64,000 nt of DNA from Halobacteriovorax sp. GB3 (GCF_028649655.1 NZ_JAQSLN010000003.1:310001-374000); one strand, 5' to 3'. Counted from the first letter of the stretch, positions 50,328-60,748 are shown. The notes: generated by a model not told the origin, from the sequence alone. Translations and numbers: made by a program.

Positions 50328-52917
50328 ACTTCTAGGGTTTCTTTTAACTGCAGGTGCTCTTTATGGATGTTCTGCAAGCGTCGATGAAAACAAAGAAGAA
50401 TCAGTTAAAACAATTTCAAATCTTGTCCAAATGACGAGCTTAAGAATTGAATCAATTCAAAAAATCAGAGAATCAGAAACATCTCTGCACACCATCACAG
50501 CAAAATCTTATACAATGAAAGCCTGCTTCAAAGAAAAAGCTCTTGGTAAGAAAATCCAATTTAAAGATGTTATCCTTGAAGGAAAGAGTTTTCCAAAGTC
50601 ACTTAAAAGCACTGATGTTGAAGGGTGCGTAACTTGGGAAGAATTCACTGAAATGGACTACACTCGCTCTCGTGGTCTTATTGAATACACAAGAAAAATT
50701 TCAATTGCCGATACAAACCTTTCAAGAGAGATCAACTTTGGAATTGACCCTCTTGAAGATAAGCTTGTTCGCCTTGATCACTCAATCAATAGAACATCTA
50801 CTATCATGAGAAAAATGGACGCCTCTCAGATTATCGATATCGCGCAAATCAATGCCTATTTTAAGAGTTATACGACTCCTCAGTACGGATCGATTCCAGT
50901 TGTTGGTTTCAAGGCCAACATCAAAACATGTCTTCGTGTTGGGGCCAGTGCCGATCGTCTTCAAGGTGAAGAAGTTGAAGCAACCCTAACAAATTTAGAA
51001 ACTGGTGAAGAGATGACGATTCCACAAAAAACCGATAACTTCGGTTGTGTGGATTTAACTTTTGATTCATCTTATGAGAGATACTCTGTTCCAAGATACA
51101 TTCCTTACAATCTTTCATTTAAAGCCGTTAACCCATCTTTTATGGGAGTGACATCTGAAAGAGAAATTTGTCTTTCTCCGTGGCAACCAAATGGAATTTT
51201 TGGACACGATACAAGGTCAGGAGCTTGTCCGGAAAACCCAATCCAACGAGCCCCAAAACTCCACTTCAATGACGTACGTTATGTGTATATGGGAAATAAA
51301 GACGATGGCTTCAATGTAAATAAATACCTCGATATGGAAATGACAAAATCTTTTCTTATCCGACTTCATCCAGTAATTGACTATGGTCACAACTTTTCAA
51401 ATGAAAGACACTATAGTCAAATCTATTCGGGACGCTTTAAGCTGAATTTTATTTTGCTTTCACCTAAAGAAAATCATCTAGATATTACAGAAGAGAACAT
51501 CGATGACTGGCAAGTTCTTTCAGGAGACGAAAAAGAAGTTGAGATTGTTGATGGGGTTATTAAGCAAAGAATAGATCTACCACTTAGTTTTCACAATCTC
51601 TCACGAGCTGTTCATAGAACTTATGGTGTTATCATGCTCTCTCCTACAAGAGATTCTGAATATAGTGACCTTAAGCCAGTTATGGCCGCGGGACTTTTTG
51701 ATGCAGCGGCAAGACATTTTGGTACAGTTCTTCAGACATCAGTTGGGATTGGTGAAGAGTTTAAAACGAATTTTCTTTCTGAAAAGCTCTATGGAAAATT
51801 TAAAAATTTTAAACAGACACTTAAAAACAATAATCTGAAATCTAATTGGAAAGCTTCACCATTGGAAGTATTCTACGCCTTACATAATAAAACCGAAAAT
51901 TATGATGATCTGGACTCACTTGAACTAAAAATGTTCAATAAGATCTGGCAACATAGAGGTATTAAACTATCTGAGAAAGATTTTAAAGACCTAACAAGTG
52001 GACTTGCAACAAGAGAGCAAAAGAGAAATTTCTGCCAGATTTACTACATTGAGAATCTCAAGTCTCTTCGCGGTAGAGCTCTCACTGAAATGAAATCGCA
52101 ATTTAGAGACTGTACAATAGACCCTGATAAGTTTTTTAACTTCAAAAGTTTTGAACATATTATTGCGATTACTGGAAAAGCTGAAAAAAACGTTGGCGGG
52201 TATGGCTTCTCTGAAACTGATCGATTAAATGTTAATACAGGCTTTTGTATGAACTACAATAATTCAACAAGATTTTCGACATCCAAAAGAATTGGAACGG
52301 ATCTTGGGATTGGAATGAAAATACCACTCCCACTTGATGCGCTCTCGATTGGTGGCGGAATGAAGCTGGATTACTCTATGATGTGGGGTACAGACGAATC
52401 TACGGGAAGCAGCAATAGAGGGTGTGTAAACAGAAACAAAAACCTAAATGTTGATAAGTTAAGCCTAAGATTTAAGGCGAGAACAAAATCGTGTTTACTC
52501 GTACAAGTAAAAGAATACGACAAAGAAGAATACTCTCCATCTTGGTTTGATTCAAATACTCGCGCTCTAAGAAAAGTTGTTTCAACAACAGAAAAAGAGC
52601 GAATCCACCTTTGTGCTAACAAAGATGAAGATAAAGAAATTTCTGAGAACTGGTATTTCATTGGAGAGGAAGGACAGCATGTCCATCCTTTAAGAGACAA
52701 GTGGGATATTAGAGAAAATATGCTTCACAAAGTTATCCGCGGAGAGGCCAATTACACAAAGTGGATGAAAATTATGACAGATGAAACAAAGAAGATCTTT
52801 CTTGTTAAAAAAGATAAATTTGAAGATCCAATGAAGTACTTTGATAGCATTTATTCAAATGATATCAATGTTCCACTAATGTATGATTCAGCTATTCCTG
52901 GATCAATTTGGAAATAG
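50314..52917 (+). CDS. Large lipoprotein, unknown function
   Basis: Not recognised. 867 aa. Lipobox LYGCSAS (Cys19) after a short signal. Two similar modules seem to follow one another: around residues 60-120 (SYTMKACFKEKALGKKIQFK) and 185-245 (GFKANIKTCLRVGA), each with a CVTW/CVDL-type end, suggesting a duplicated beta domain. Many Cys residues follow. Overlaps the barrel-like gene before it, so the two may work together at the outer membrane. Ends 26 bp into the convergent oxidoreductase gene. Confidence 0.68.
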   Translation: MKFSKLLGFLLTAGALYGCSASVDENKEESVKTISNLVQMTSLRIESIQKIRESETSLHTITAKSYTMKACFKEKALGKKIQFKDVILEGKSFPKSLKSTDVEGCVTWEEFTEMDYTRSRGLIEYTRKISIADTNLSREINFGIDPLEDKLVRLDHSINRTSTIMRKMDASQIIDIAQINAYFKSYTTPQYGSIPVVGFKANIKTCLRVGASADRLQGEEVEATLTNLETGEEMTIPQKTDNFGCVDLTFDSSYERYSVPRYIPYNLSFKAVNPSFMGVTSEREICLSPWQPNGIFGHDTRSGACPENPIQRAPKLHFNDVRYVYMGNKDDGFNVNKYLDMEMTKSFLIRLHPVIDYGHNFSNERHYSQIYSGRFKLNFILLSPKENHLDITEENIDDWQVLSGDEKEVEIVDGVIKQRIDLPLSFHNLSRAVHRTYGVIMLSPTRDSEYSDLKPVMAAGLFDAAARHFGTVLQTSVGIGEEFKTNFLSEKLYGKFKNFKQTLKNNNLKSNWKASPLEVFYALHNKTENYDDLDSLELKMFNKIWQHRGIKLSEKDFKDLTSGLATREQKRNFCQIYYIENLKSLRGRALTEMKSQFRDCTIDPDKFFNFKSFEHIIAITGKAEKNVGGYGFSETDRLNVNTGFCMNYNNSTRFSTSKRIGTDLGIGMKIPLPLDALSIGGGMKLDYSMMWGTDESTGSSNRGCVNRNKNLNVDKLSLRFKARTKSCLLVQVKEYDKEEYSPSWFDSNTRALRKVVSTTEKERIHLCANKDEDKEISENWYFIGEEGQHVHPLRDKWDIRENMLHKVIRGEANYTKWMKIMTDETKKIFLVKKDKFEDPMKYFDSIYSNDINVPLMYDSAIPGSIWK

Positions 52918-53968
52918 CTTTTGCTCCTAAGAATGGAAAAGTAAAGCCGTTCTTATAGAGACCTGTCATTGAATAAATATTACCAAAAGGCCCTTTTTCC
53001 AATTCACCGAAAAAGGGCCTTCTTTTTTGCCCCTTATGACGAAGACCTGTTTTAATCGTGCCCGATTCAAAAGCAGGAAGAACAAGGTCACCTTTTAAAA
53101 GATCACGAAAAAAATTATACTGACTTTTCAACTCACTAACGCTAGCACAGAGAAGGTCTTCTTTTACAGTCGAACCACCAATCATAATTTGTCTGCTACG
53201 GCGGCGATATATGAGATTATAGTGACGATTAGCAAGAACAAAACTCTTATTACCAAAGTCACAATCATCAAAGACAATATAGCTGCCAGAAACAAATTTT
53301 GATTTCGTTAGAGATTCTTGTTTTAAGTTATTCTGAAAGAACTTTGAATAGGCTCCACTAGCAATGATAACTTTATTTGTAACAAACGATTCACAACCGC
53401 AATCTAACTGGAGATGGCCCTCTTTTTTTAAGACCTCACGGCATGTGAGCTTCTTAATCGTTACATCAAGTTTTTCTATATAAGCCTGCTCAAGTGCACT
53501 TAAGCACTTTGAAGGATCAATAAAATAGGCCTTAAAACTAACGCCTTCAAAACTCTCAGACAAAGAGAGGTCTCCAAGGGTATTTAAAGAATCACAATGG
53601 CCAAAGCGGCGAATAAAATCCTCACGCCCCTTAGGACTTTGATCTGTTAATGAATGTTGAAGGCCTTGCTCATGACACTCAGGATGAGATTCATAAAAAG
53701 AAATGGCCTCTTCATAAGAGTCGAAAATGAAATCACCTAGATCAGAGATTCCCTTTTGCACGCCACTTCTGCATACAATACTTGTTGTATTGAGACTACA
53801 TGGTGGAAAAACATCATCATTATAAACAACAAGTATTTTCTTTTTAGAAAAGTAATCAGATTTAGCGAACTCTCTTAGAAGACACCGGGCAGCAATCCCG
53901 TAACCTACAAGAATTATATCAAATTTTTCCACGTTGTTAGACTTTTTTAACGTATCACCCATTGCCAA
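52892..53968 (-). CDS. FAD-dependent oxidoreductase (DAO-like)
   Basis: 358 aa. FDIILVGYGIAARCLLREFA near residues 16-36 is the dinucleotide-binding motif (GxGxxx), KVIIASGAYSKFF the second FAD motif, and KTGLRHKGQKRRPFFGELEK plus SMTGLYKNGFTFPFLGAKAI resemble the C-terminal region of D-amino-acid oxidase-type flavoenzymes. Substrate unknown. Converges on the lipoprotein gene. Confidence 0.82.
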   Translation of the reverse strand: MAMGDTLKKSNNVEKFDIILVGYGIAARCLLREFAKSDYFSKKKILVVYNDDVFPPCSLNTTSIVCRSGVQKGISDLGDFIFDSYEEAISFYESHPECHEQGLQHSLTDQSPKGREDFIRRFGHCDSLNTLGDLSLSESFEGVSFKAYFIDPSKCLSALEQAYIEKLDVTIKKLTCREVLKKEGHLQLDCGCESFVTNKVIIASGAYSKFFQNNLKQESLTKSKFVSGSYIVFDDCDFGNKSFVLANRHYNLIYRRRSRQIMIGGSTVKEDLLCASVSELKSQYNFFRDLLKGDLVLPAFESGTIKTGLRHKGQKRRPFFGELEKGPFGNIYSMTGLYKNGFTFPFLGAKAISKLIQE

Positions 53969-54090
53969 AGGTACTCCAGCTCATTAACCTTATTAGTTCA
54001 TTATAGTATGCGATAATATTAATCAAGTATACCTAATAAAAGTCATTGAAGACGCTATAGATCGAATCATTTGCTAAGGAGAATTTTTCT

Positions 54091-56403
54091 ATGGCCATCG
54101 AATCAAACGCAGTTGTATTTGCTGCGACAGAAACTGGAATCAAAGCTGACCAGGCCATTGCCGTACTGACAATGCTTTATGAAGAAGATTGTACAGTGCC
54201 CTTTATCACTCGTTACCGTAAGGAAAAAACAGGCGGTCTGGACGAAGAACAAATTCGTGCCATACAAGAAGCCTACGATATGTATCTCGAAAGAGAAAAG
54301 AGACGCGCTTACATTTTAGAGACGATCACTAAAATGGAAATGATGACTCCTGAGCTTGAAAAACAAATCAAAGACGCTCAAACAATTAACCAACTAGAAG
54401 ACCTCTACGCCCCTTTTAAATCGAAGAAAAAGACTAAGGGACAAATCGCTAAAGACGCTGGTCTTGAGCCATTTGCCAAAATGATTCTTACAACGAAAAA
54501 AGGCATGGAAGAGCTCGCGGCCGAAGCTGTTAAATTTCTTAATCCAGAGAAGAAGATTAAAACATTTGAAGATGCCATCAAAGGTGCTTGCGATATTATT
54601 ATCGAAATGTTTGCTCACGATACTGAAATTAAAGAGCAACTTCGTAAAGACTACTGGGATAGTGCGACTTTAAAGTCTGAAAAGAAAAAGAATGCTGAAG
54701 AAGTTAAAGACTTTGACAAGTACAAAGACTATTTTGAATTTGAGCAAAAGGTTTCTGAACTAAAAGACAAAAGGGCCGCTCACAGATTTCTCGCCATGAG
54801 ACGTGGGATGACTCAAAAAGTTCTTAAAGTAGATGTGAACTACTCAGAAGAAGCCTGTCTTGGCCTCCTAGAGAAGAAATACTTTTCTGAACCAGGTCTA
54901 TCACTTGTTCACGTCATTAAAAACTGTGCGGAAAAGGCCATTAAAAATTACATCCACCCATCACTTGATCTTGAAATTAAAAGTGAATTGAAAAAGCTTT
55001 CAGATGAATCGGCCATTGAAGTATTTGGTGTGAATCTTAAAAACCTTCTTCTTCAACCATACCTTGGTCCTAAGGCCGTTATCGGTCTTGATCCAGGAGT
55101 TAGAACAGGTGTAAAAGTAGCTGTTGTTGATAATACAGGAAAGTTCCTCGTCGACACTGTTGTCTACCCTTTCCCACCACAGAATAATACAAAAGAATCA
55201 GCGCAAATAATCAGTGCAATCATCGCCCAATTTAACGTTGAATATATTGCTGTTGGTAACGGTACATACGGCAGAGAAACACTACAACTAGTTGAGTCTC
55301 TTGTCCCAGAAGTGAAAGATGGAAAGTGTAAGGCCACAATGATCTCAGAGGCCGGAGCTTCAATTTACTCAGCTTCAGCGATTGCAAAGGAAGAATTCCC
55401 AGATAAAGATGCCACTGTAAGAGGGGCCATCTCTATTGCAAGAAGATTCCAAGACCCACTAGCAGAACTTGTTAAGATTGATCCAAAGTCAATTGGTGTT
55501 GGACAATACCAACACGATGTTAACCAAACACGACTTAAGAAATCACTTAATGGCGTTGTTGAAAGCTGTGTAAACTTTGTTGGTGTTGATATCAACACAG
55601 CTTCAGCTCCACTTCTGTCGTTCATCTCAGGTATTGGACCAAGTGTTGCGAAGAATGTAGTCAAACACCGCGACAAAAACGGTCAATTTCAAACTCGTGA
55701 TGAACTTTTAAAAGTAACTCGACTAACAAATAAAGTTTATGAGCAGGCCGCAGGGTTCCTTAGAATTTACAATGGAAAAAATCCACTTGATGGGACTTTT
55801 ATTCACCCAGAGCAATACCCAACTCTTGAGAAGTGGTGTAGTGAAAATGGGACAACTCTAAAAGATCTCGTTGCCGATAAAGAGATTATTGCAAAATTAG
55901 AAAAAGATAGTGCCTTTAAAAATGAAATTGGTGATTTTACTTTCGCCGATATTGTTAAGTCACTTAAGGCCCCGTCGCAAGACCCGAGAACAGAGTTTAA
56001 AACAACTGAATTTAGAAAAGATATCTCGTCGATAAATGATCTAAAAGAAGGTGAATGGTATCCAGGAATCGTTACAAATATTACTCAATTTGGTGCCTTC
56101 GTTGATATTGGAGTAAAAGAAAATGGACTTGTTCACGTCTCGCAAATCTCTGATACATTCGTAGAAAATCCACTAGAGGTTCTAAAAGTTGGCCAAGAAG
56201 TAAAGGCCATGGTTCTCTCTGTCGATCTAGATAGAAAGAGAGTTGGTCTTACACTTAAAACAGGTCAAGATGCGCGAGCGCACCAGGCCCCTACAGGTTC
56301 TAGGCCTAGGCCAAATAGACAAGCAAAGAAGTCATTTGAAGATTCAAATGCACCTCTAAAAAACAAGGCATTTGCTGCCCTTGCTGGTTTAAAAATTAAA
56401 TAA
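54091..56403 (+). CDS. tex: Tex RNA-binding transcription accessory protein
   Basis: 770 aa, the usual Tex length. N-terminal TVPFITRYRKEKTGGLDEEQ, YqgF/RNaseH-like IGLDPGVRTGVKVAVVDNTG, HhH region FISGIGPSVAKNVVKHRDKN and C-terminal S1 domain WYPGIVTNITQFGAFVDIGV, VHVSQISDTF. Binds nucleic acid and influences transcription. AAGGAGAATTTTTCT precedes the ATG; a bidirectional terminator follows. Confidence 0.96.
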   Translation: MAIESNAVVFAATETGIKADQAIAVLTMLYEEDCTVPFITRYRKEKTGGLDEEQIRAIQEAYDMYLEREKRRAYILETITKMEMMTPELEKQIKDAQTINQLEDLYAPFKSKKKTKGQIAKDAGLEPFAKMILTTKKGMEELAAEAVKFLNPEKKIKTFEDAIKGACDIIIEMFAHDTEIKEQLRKDYWDSATLKSEKKKNAEEVKDFDKYKDYFEFEQKVSELKDKRAAHRFLAMRRGMTQKVLKVDVNYSEEACLGLLEKKYFSEPGLSLVHVIKNCAEKAIKNYIHPSLDLEIKSELKKLSDESAIEVFGVNLKNLLLQPYLGPKAVIGLDPGVRTGVKVAVVDNTGKFLVDTVVYPFPPQNNTKESAQIISAIIAQFNVEYIAVGNGTYGRETLQLVESLVPEVKDGKCKATMISEAGASIYSASAIAKEEFPDKDATVRGAISIARRFQDPLAELVKIDPKSIGVGQYQHDVNQTRLKKSLNGVVESCVNFVGVDINTASAPLLSFISGIGPSVAKNVVKHRDKNGQFQTRDELLKVTRLTNKVYEQAAGFLRIYNGKNPLDGTFIHPEQYPTLEKWCSENGTTLKDLVADKEIIAKLEKDSAFKNEIGDFTFADIVKSLKAPSQDPRTEFKTTEFRKDISSINDLKEGEWYPGIVTNITQFGAFVDIGVKENGLVHVSQISDTFVENPLEVLKVGQEVKAMVLSVDLDRKRVGLTLKTGQDARAHQAPTGSRPRPNRQAKKSFEDSNAPLKNKAFAALAGLKIK

Positions 56404-56430
56404 AAAAAGGCCCTTATCTGGGCCTTTTTT
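56402..56430. terminator. Bidirectional intrinsic terminator after tex
   Basis: AAAAAAGGCCC, loop TTATCT, GGGCCTTTTTT (arms ending at 56413 and starting at 56420). Serves both tex and the convergent gene. Confidence 0.9.
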
Positions 56431-56836
56431 ATTTCTCTTTATCTTTTAATCGACATAAATGCATTAGGACTATATAGCTTTCGCGAACCATGGGCGGAAG
56501 ATCTTTATAGGAATGATTCTCCGTGTGTCTCACTCCAAACTCACTAAAATGTGACATTTTCTTTGCTAGACAGCTATTTGTATCATAGAGTTCATCTTCT
56601 AACGTCATTCCAAGTGCGAGCTTAAAGGTCTCTCTATCAAAGCTCTTATCACTACTTTCTTTATACGAGTTAATTTTTGAATAAAAATTCATCGCCTCTT
56701 TATGTGCACTTTTAAAGTCTTTTGTCTTTGTTACGGATTGAAAAAAATCAAGTACCTTCACTTTGAAATTTTCTTTTTCAAGTGAGTAGGATTGATGACA
56801 AAAAACAAAGGATAAAATTAATATGATTGACCGCAT
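56429..56836 (-). CDS. Small exported protein, unknown function
   Basis: Not recognised. 135 aa with signal peptide IILILSFVFCHQSYS (cleavage near residue 18); mature part charged and helical. Overlaps the end of the transglycosylase-like gene by 19 bases, so co-transcribed and perhaps functionally linked. Confidence 0.65.
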   Translation of the reverse strand: MRSIILILSFVFCHQSYSLEKENFKVKVLDFFQSVTKTKDFKSAHKEAMNFYSKINSYKESSDKSFDRETFKLALGMTLEDELYDTNSCLAKKMSHFSEFGVRHTENHSYKDLPPMVRESYIVLMHLCRLKDKEK

Positions 56837-59382
56837 GTACCTGTTCCTTGTTTTTCTGTTTGCTTTAAATCACCATCTATTCCACCAGTTCCACCTACAC
56901 CTGGAACATACTTAGCAACTTCATTCTTTCTGGCCGAAGAGCGACTTGGATAATTGTATTTAACATAATGAGAGAAATATCTTTTTAAATCACTCGCAGA
57001 AAGATCTGAAAGATAGCGCGCCTTGATCGTATTAGATTTTTCTGAGCCATTACTTGTTAACTCTTTAACACGGCCGCTTTTTAAATCCCCTACAAACTTA
57101 GAGAGGACTTTTTGAATTCCAGCAAGACCACCATTATATGACCATCTCGCAAAGATAGTTGCAAAAGTATTGATTTGATCTTCACTCATTGCCTTTGGTT
57201 GAGCATCACTTAGACCTCTTACAAAATTTGTAAAATACTTTTTATTTTTTTGATAATAAATCATCGAAATAAAAAATCCCTCTTGTGGATTTCTCGGCTT
57301 ACAAAGCCTCTCATTCTCTCGCTTTCGAAGATAGTTAACAGCTTTTCTTGCACTCTTAGCTACATCGCGTGGAATAGGGACAGGGTTATTATAAAGATCT
57401 TTTAAACCAGAGCAATTAGGATCATTCCCCTTAACTTTATCAGCAATATCTGTAAGGAAATAGGCCGTATAACGATTAACAGGCCTTTTACTATTTAGAC
57501 TTTCAAATTTCTCATAACCGGCCGGGCCACGATACTGTTGCATTTTTTTATAAAGATTATGATTGCCTTCTATATAGTCTTTTGCCTGATTTAAACGAGA
57601 ATAAAAAGCGGTGTAATTATTTGCAACGATCTGACCTACTCCAAGAGCGTAGCTTGGACTAACGGCATTTGGCTGAAAGTGTGACTCGTGATTTAAAACA
57701 GGGAAAAACTCTTTTGGATCAAGCCCCAGGCACTTGGCCGCACTCAAATAACTTTTAGCAAGCCCTGTGGCAAGATTTTTTGAAGCACATGCTCTTGGAA
57801 CTGGATCTTTAAGTCTCCAGCCAATATGCTTCCCACTACTATTTTTCTTCGAAGTTCTTACAGAGTCCTTAATATGACGACCTTTAGCATCTTTAGAACA
57901 ACTAGGATTTGTATTTCTAGAAGTTCCATGTCTCATACTCTGACCAATACAAATGGCCATATTTCTCGTTTCATTATCATCGAGGGCCAAATCAGATTTC
58001 ACATCACTAAGACCAAGAACTTCTTCTAAGTAGTTATTTGGCTTAATCTTTTTTCCTGATTTAGAAGTAACAGTACGCTCACGACAACTTTCCCATCTCT
58101 CATCGAGAGGATTATCGTCACTCTCCTGATCTCCACCACACTCGACTTCTCGATCAACGACTTTTGTCGCTTCGTGAAAGCCATCGTCTTCAATAATTGT
58201 TGCTGCCGTTTTTTCAAGATCAAAATTGACAAGACCTAATTCATTATACTCATCAAGTGCACTCGCTGAAACTCGGTACTCATAAGGCTCACCATTTCTT
58301 TTAACAATATAGGAACCATTTTTGTGACGGCCCACAATTGAAATTTCATCGTTTGCATCAAAGGGATAAGACTTACCTGTTCTTCTACCAATGGCCGTTA
58401 ATTTAACGCCATTAGAAAGCTTAAAAGTCGAACCTTTCTCAAGGCCTACAACTTGACTTGGTTCATCAACTTCATGATAAGTTCCCTCTTTAAAATTTAT
58501 AGGATACGATCCAGCAAATTGAGGAAAATCAGAAAGAGATAAGGTAGAACCATTAGGAAGTTTTAAGATCTTAAAATAACAAGCACCCTTTTCTGTTTTG
58601 ATAACTTTTACGATACTGTCTTTAGGTACAGCATCAACTTTTCCGGCCATAGGTAAAATACTTATAGTGTGATCAAGCTTAATTGTCTTATTATTTGCAG
58701 GACAAGAATCTTTTTGTTCTGGCCTCGCGTCTTCTTCGGCCATTTCAAAAATTTCCTCATCATTTAAATCTTCATTATTATTTTTTTCTACATAGGATTT
58801 AATAAAAGCATCGAGATCATCATAATTCTTAATTTCTTTATGGGCCTTTGTTTCAATTTCTTCATAGATAGGAAGAACAATATCATCTTGTAAATAATTA
58901 CTATAAGTCGCATCCCCGATGAAACCATTAGCATCGTTAAAACCATTTGAAGGGCTATTAATTCTTATAGATCTTTTCCAACCATTTTTCATTCCAACAC
59001 TAAAAGTATCTCCAGCACTTAGAACATAAGTTTTATCATCGGGTCCAATGACTCGAATTGCTTTCGTTACACGATATGTTCTAGGCTCTTTAACAGCTTT
59101 TAAATGACCATCATTTCTTAAAACTTGATAGGTCTGATCTCCAATGACGGCAGGACCGATTTCGACATCAGGAGCACTGGTTTCTAAAATAACAATATTT
59201 CTCTTCCAGCTCTCTTGGTTTTTAATGTCAACGACATCACCTTTATTAAGATAAAACTCTTTGCCATCTCTCATAACACTGACGGCCTTATCACCGCCTA
59301 CGATCATGACAGCAGCAAGAGAACTTTTAATAAAAGAGAAAGACATTAACAGCAATAGTGAAACAGACAAACGATAATTCAT
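56818..59382 (-). CDS. Large exported protein with lytic-transglycosylase-like domain
   Basis: About 854 aa from the Met at 59380-59382, chosen because the signal peptide (YRLSVSLLLLMSFSFIKSSLA) then sits at the N-terminus; in-frame Mets at 59400 and 59415 also lack ribosome-binding sites. Residues about 30-410 contain repeated SH3-like segments. Residues about 550-800 hold an SLT-like domain: FFPVLNHESHFQPNAVS with catalytic-type Glu, then SYALGVGQI, and FARWSYNGG. It probably cleaves or binds peptidoglycan in the periplasm. Such enzymes fit a predatory lifestyle, but that is inference. Confidence 0.78.
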   Translation of the reverse strand: MNYRLSVSLLLLMSFSFIKSSLAAVMIVGGDKAVSVMRDGKEFYLNKGDVVDIKNQESWKRNIVILETSAPDVEIGPAVIGDQTYQVLRNDGHLKAVKEPRTYRVTKAIRVIGPDDKTYVLSAGDTFSVGMKNGWKRSIRINSPSNGFNDANGFIGDATYSNYLQDDIVLPIYEEIETKAHKEIKNYDDLDAFIKSYVEKNNNEDLNDEEIFEMAEEDARPEQKDSCPANNKTIKLDHTISILPMAGKVDAVPKDSIVKVIKTEKGACYFKILKLPNGSTLSLSDFPQFAGSYPINFKEGTYHEVDEPSQVVGLEKGSTFKLSNGVKLTAIGRRTGKSYPFDANDEISIVGRHKNGSYIVKRNGEPYEYRVSASALDEYNELGLVNFDLEKTAATIIEDDGFHEATKVVDREVECGGDQESDDNPLDERWESCRERTVTSKSGKKIKPNNYLEEVLGLSDVKSDLALDDNETRNMAICIGQSMRHGTSRNTNPSCSKDAKGRHIKDSVRTSKKNSSGKHIGWRLKDPVPRACASKNLATGLAKSYLSAAKCLGLDPKEFFPVLNHESHFQPNAVSPSYALGVGQIVANNYTAFYSRLNQAKDYIEGNHNLYKKMQQYRGPAGYEKFESLNSKRPVNRYTAYFLTDIADKVKGNDPNCSGLKDLYNNPVPIPRDVAKSARKAVNYLRKRENERLCKPRNPQEGFFISMIYYQKNKKYFTNFVRGLSDAQPKAMSEDQINTFATIFARWSYNGGLAGIQKVLSKFVGDLKSGRVKELTSNGSEKSNTIKARYLSDLSASDLKRYFSHYVKYNYPSRSSARKNEVAKYVPGVGGTGGIDGDLKQTEKQGTGTCGQSY

Positions 59383-59745
59383 AGTATTTTTATCGGTCAT
59401 AAAAGAGTTATCCATTAGAAAATTTTATGGACTAAATTTAACGTAAACTTTTGCTTAACGTTCTAAGGACCTTTAATAAGTAAGCTCTCTTTATTGAATC
59501 ATGCTATGAGATTTTTTCAAAAGCAATCAAAACGCTTTCTTTAAAAACGGTAAGTTATAACTTTTCCTCTATAAAAATCACTGACATAAAATACTGTCGG
59601 CCATCGTTTTAACCTGCTCTCAAAGTGCTACTTTTCTAACACCTTCTATAATCCTTACAAAGCTAAACAAAATAATTATTAAACCTGAGAGAATGTATAC
59701 AGACAAAGATTAAAAACCATTATTTAAACGAACAGGAGAATACAC
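59383..59745. promoter_or_regulatory. Intergenic region with shared promoter/leader block, copy 1
   Basis: Divergent region of about 360 bp. Block at 59622-59735: AAGTGCTACTTTTCTAACACC, then TATAAT at 59648-59653 as probable -10, CTAAACAAAATAA, and TTAAAAACCATTA before AGGAG. The same order recurs at 61041-61155 and 61805-61900. Nothing else recognised in the gap. Confidence 0.6.
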
Positions 59746-60096
59746 ATGAAAAAATTATTAGTAGGGCTTACTCTTTTAGCTTCTATGTCATCATTTGCGA
59801 ATATTGAAAACTATAAATGTGTTTCATCAACTAGTTCACTTGTTTGCTCTGATGTTATCGCAACAGAAGGTATGTTCCTTGGAGGATTGAATGTTAAGGA
59901 ACTTAAATGTGCCCAGGATATAGTCTTAGTTGGAGATTCAGGAAGGCTTTATTCGGAAACAATTGACTTAACGACACATATTGATGAAAAAGTAGCTGCA
60001 AATCCTTCTGACTTATCAATAGCTATTAATTCAATGACTATAAGAATTCAAGATGAAATTAATGAGCTTGTAGGTCAATACGGAAAATGTAAATAA
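59746..60096 (+). CDS. Small secreted protein, family with shared signal peptide
   Basis: Not recognised. 116 aa. Signal peptide KKLLVGLTLLASMSSFA, cleaved before NIENYKC. Mature part about 98 aa with 4 Cys. A segment DIVLVGDSGRLYSETIDL resembles QIIVRGDSASMIYESLIN in the 61969 protein, so they may be distant paralogues. GGAG precedes the ATG; upstream is promoter block copy 1. Confidence 0.7.
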   Translation: MKKLLVGLTLLASMSSFANIENYKCVSSTSSLVCSDVIATEGMFLGGLNVKELKCAQDIVLVGDSGRLYSETIDLTTHIDEKVAANPSDLSIAINSMTIRIQDEINELVGQYGKCK

Positions 60097-60338
60097 CTAA
60101 TTGTTTAGAATTTAGCTAAATAAGTAATGATCAAAACTACAAAAAACAATGAACTCAGTCTGTTCAATAAAGTTCAGACTTTATGAATGAAAAAATCAGT
60201 TTAGTCGAGAAAGTTGCGACTTAATGAATAAAAAGTTGGTCGGTAATTATGTCTTTTTCGGCGAGAAGAATAAAAAGACAAGAAAATATAAACGAGGTTT
60301 GAAATAAAACCATTAGGTTAAAGAACAAAGGAACTATT

Positions 60339-60695
60339 ATGAAACAAGTTATAATCTGGGTAACTTTAATTTTATCTTTCAATATTTTTGCAGATGTAAG
60401 TCTTAGAGAAGGAACAGTTGCGGTTCAAAAGATTTCGATTTATTCTTCTTTGCCGGAGTATAACATCGCTTCTGTATTTTCAGGTAAGTACGAAATGCCA
60501 GAAGCTTATGGTTCATTAACTTATGGATCTGAGGTAACAATTTTGGAGTCGTACTCATTAAAAGTTAATAATGGAAAAAATATTTATTATAAAGTTTTGT
60601 ACAAAGGAACAGAAGTAACAATGACGGGTTATATCTTCTCACATAACATTACTAATTCAGGGACTATAACTAGAACAAATGTCTCTTTACATTAA
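60339..60695 (+). CDS. Small secreted SH3-like protein
   Basis: Not recognised. 118 aa with signal peptide VIIWVTLILSFNIFA (cleavage near residue 18). Mature part (about 100 aa) is beta-rich with YGSEVTILESYSLKV and YYKVLYKGTEVTMTGYIFSH, an SH3b-like pattern. No promoter block of the neighbouring family was found upstream. AAAGGAACTATT before the ATG. Confidence 0.65.
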   Translation: MKQVIIWVTLILSFNIFADVSLREGTVAVQKISIYSSLPEYNIASVFSGKYEMPEAYGSLTYGSEVTILESYSLKVNNGKNIYYKVLYKGTEVTMTGYIFSHNITNSGTITRTNVSLH

Positions 60696-60748
60696 ACCCT
60701 AGTTTAAAATTCGATGACTGCTCGACAGAGCACAGAAATAAAAAACAT

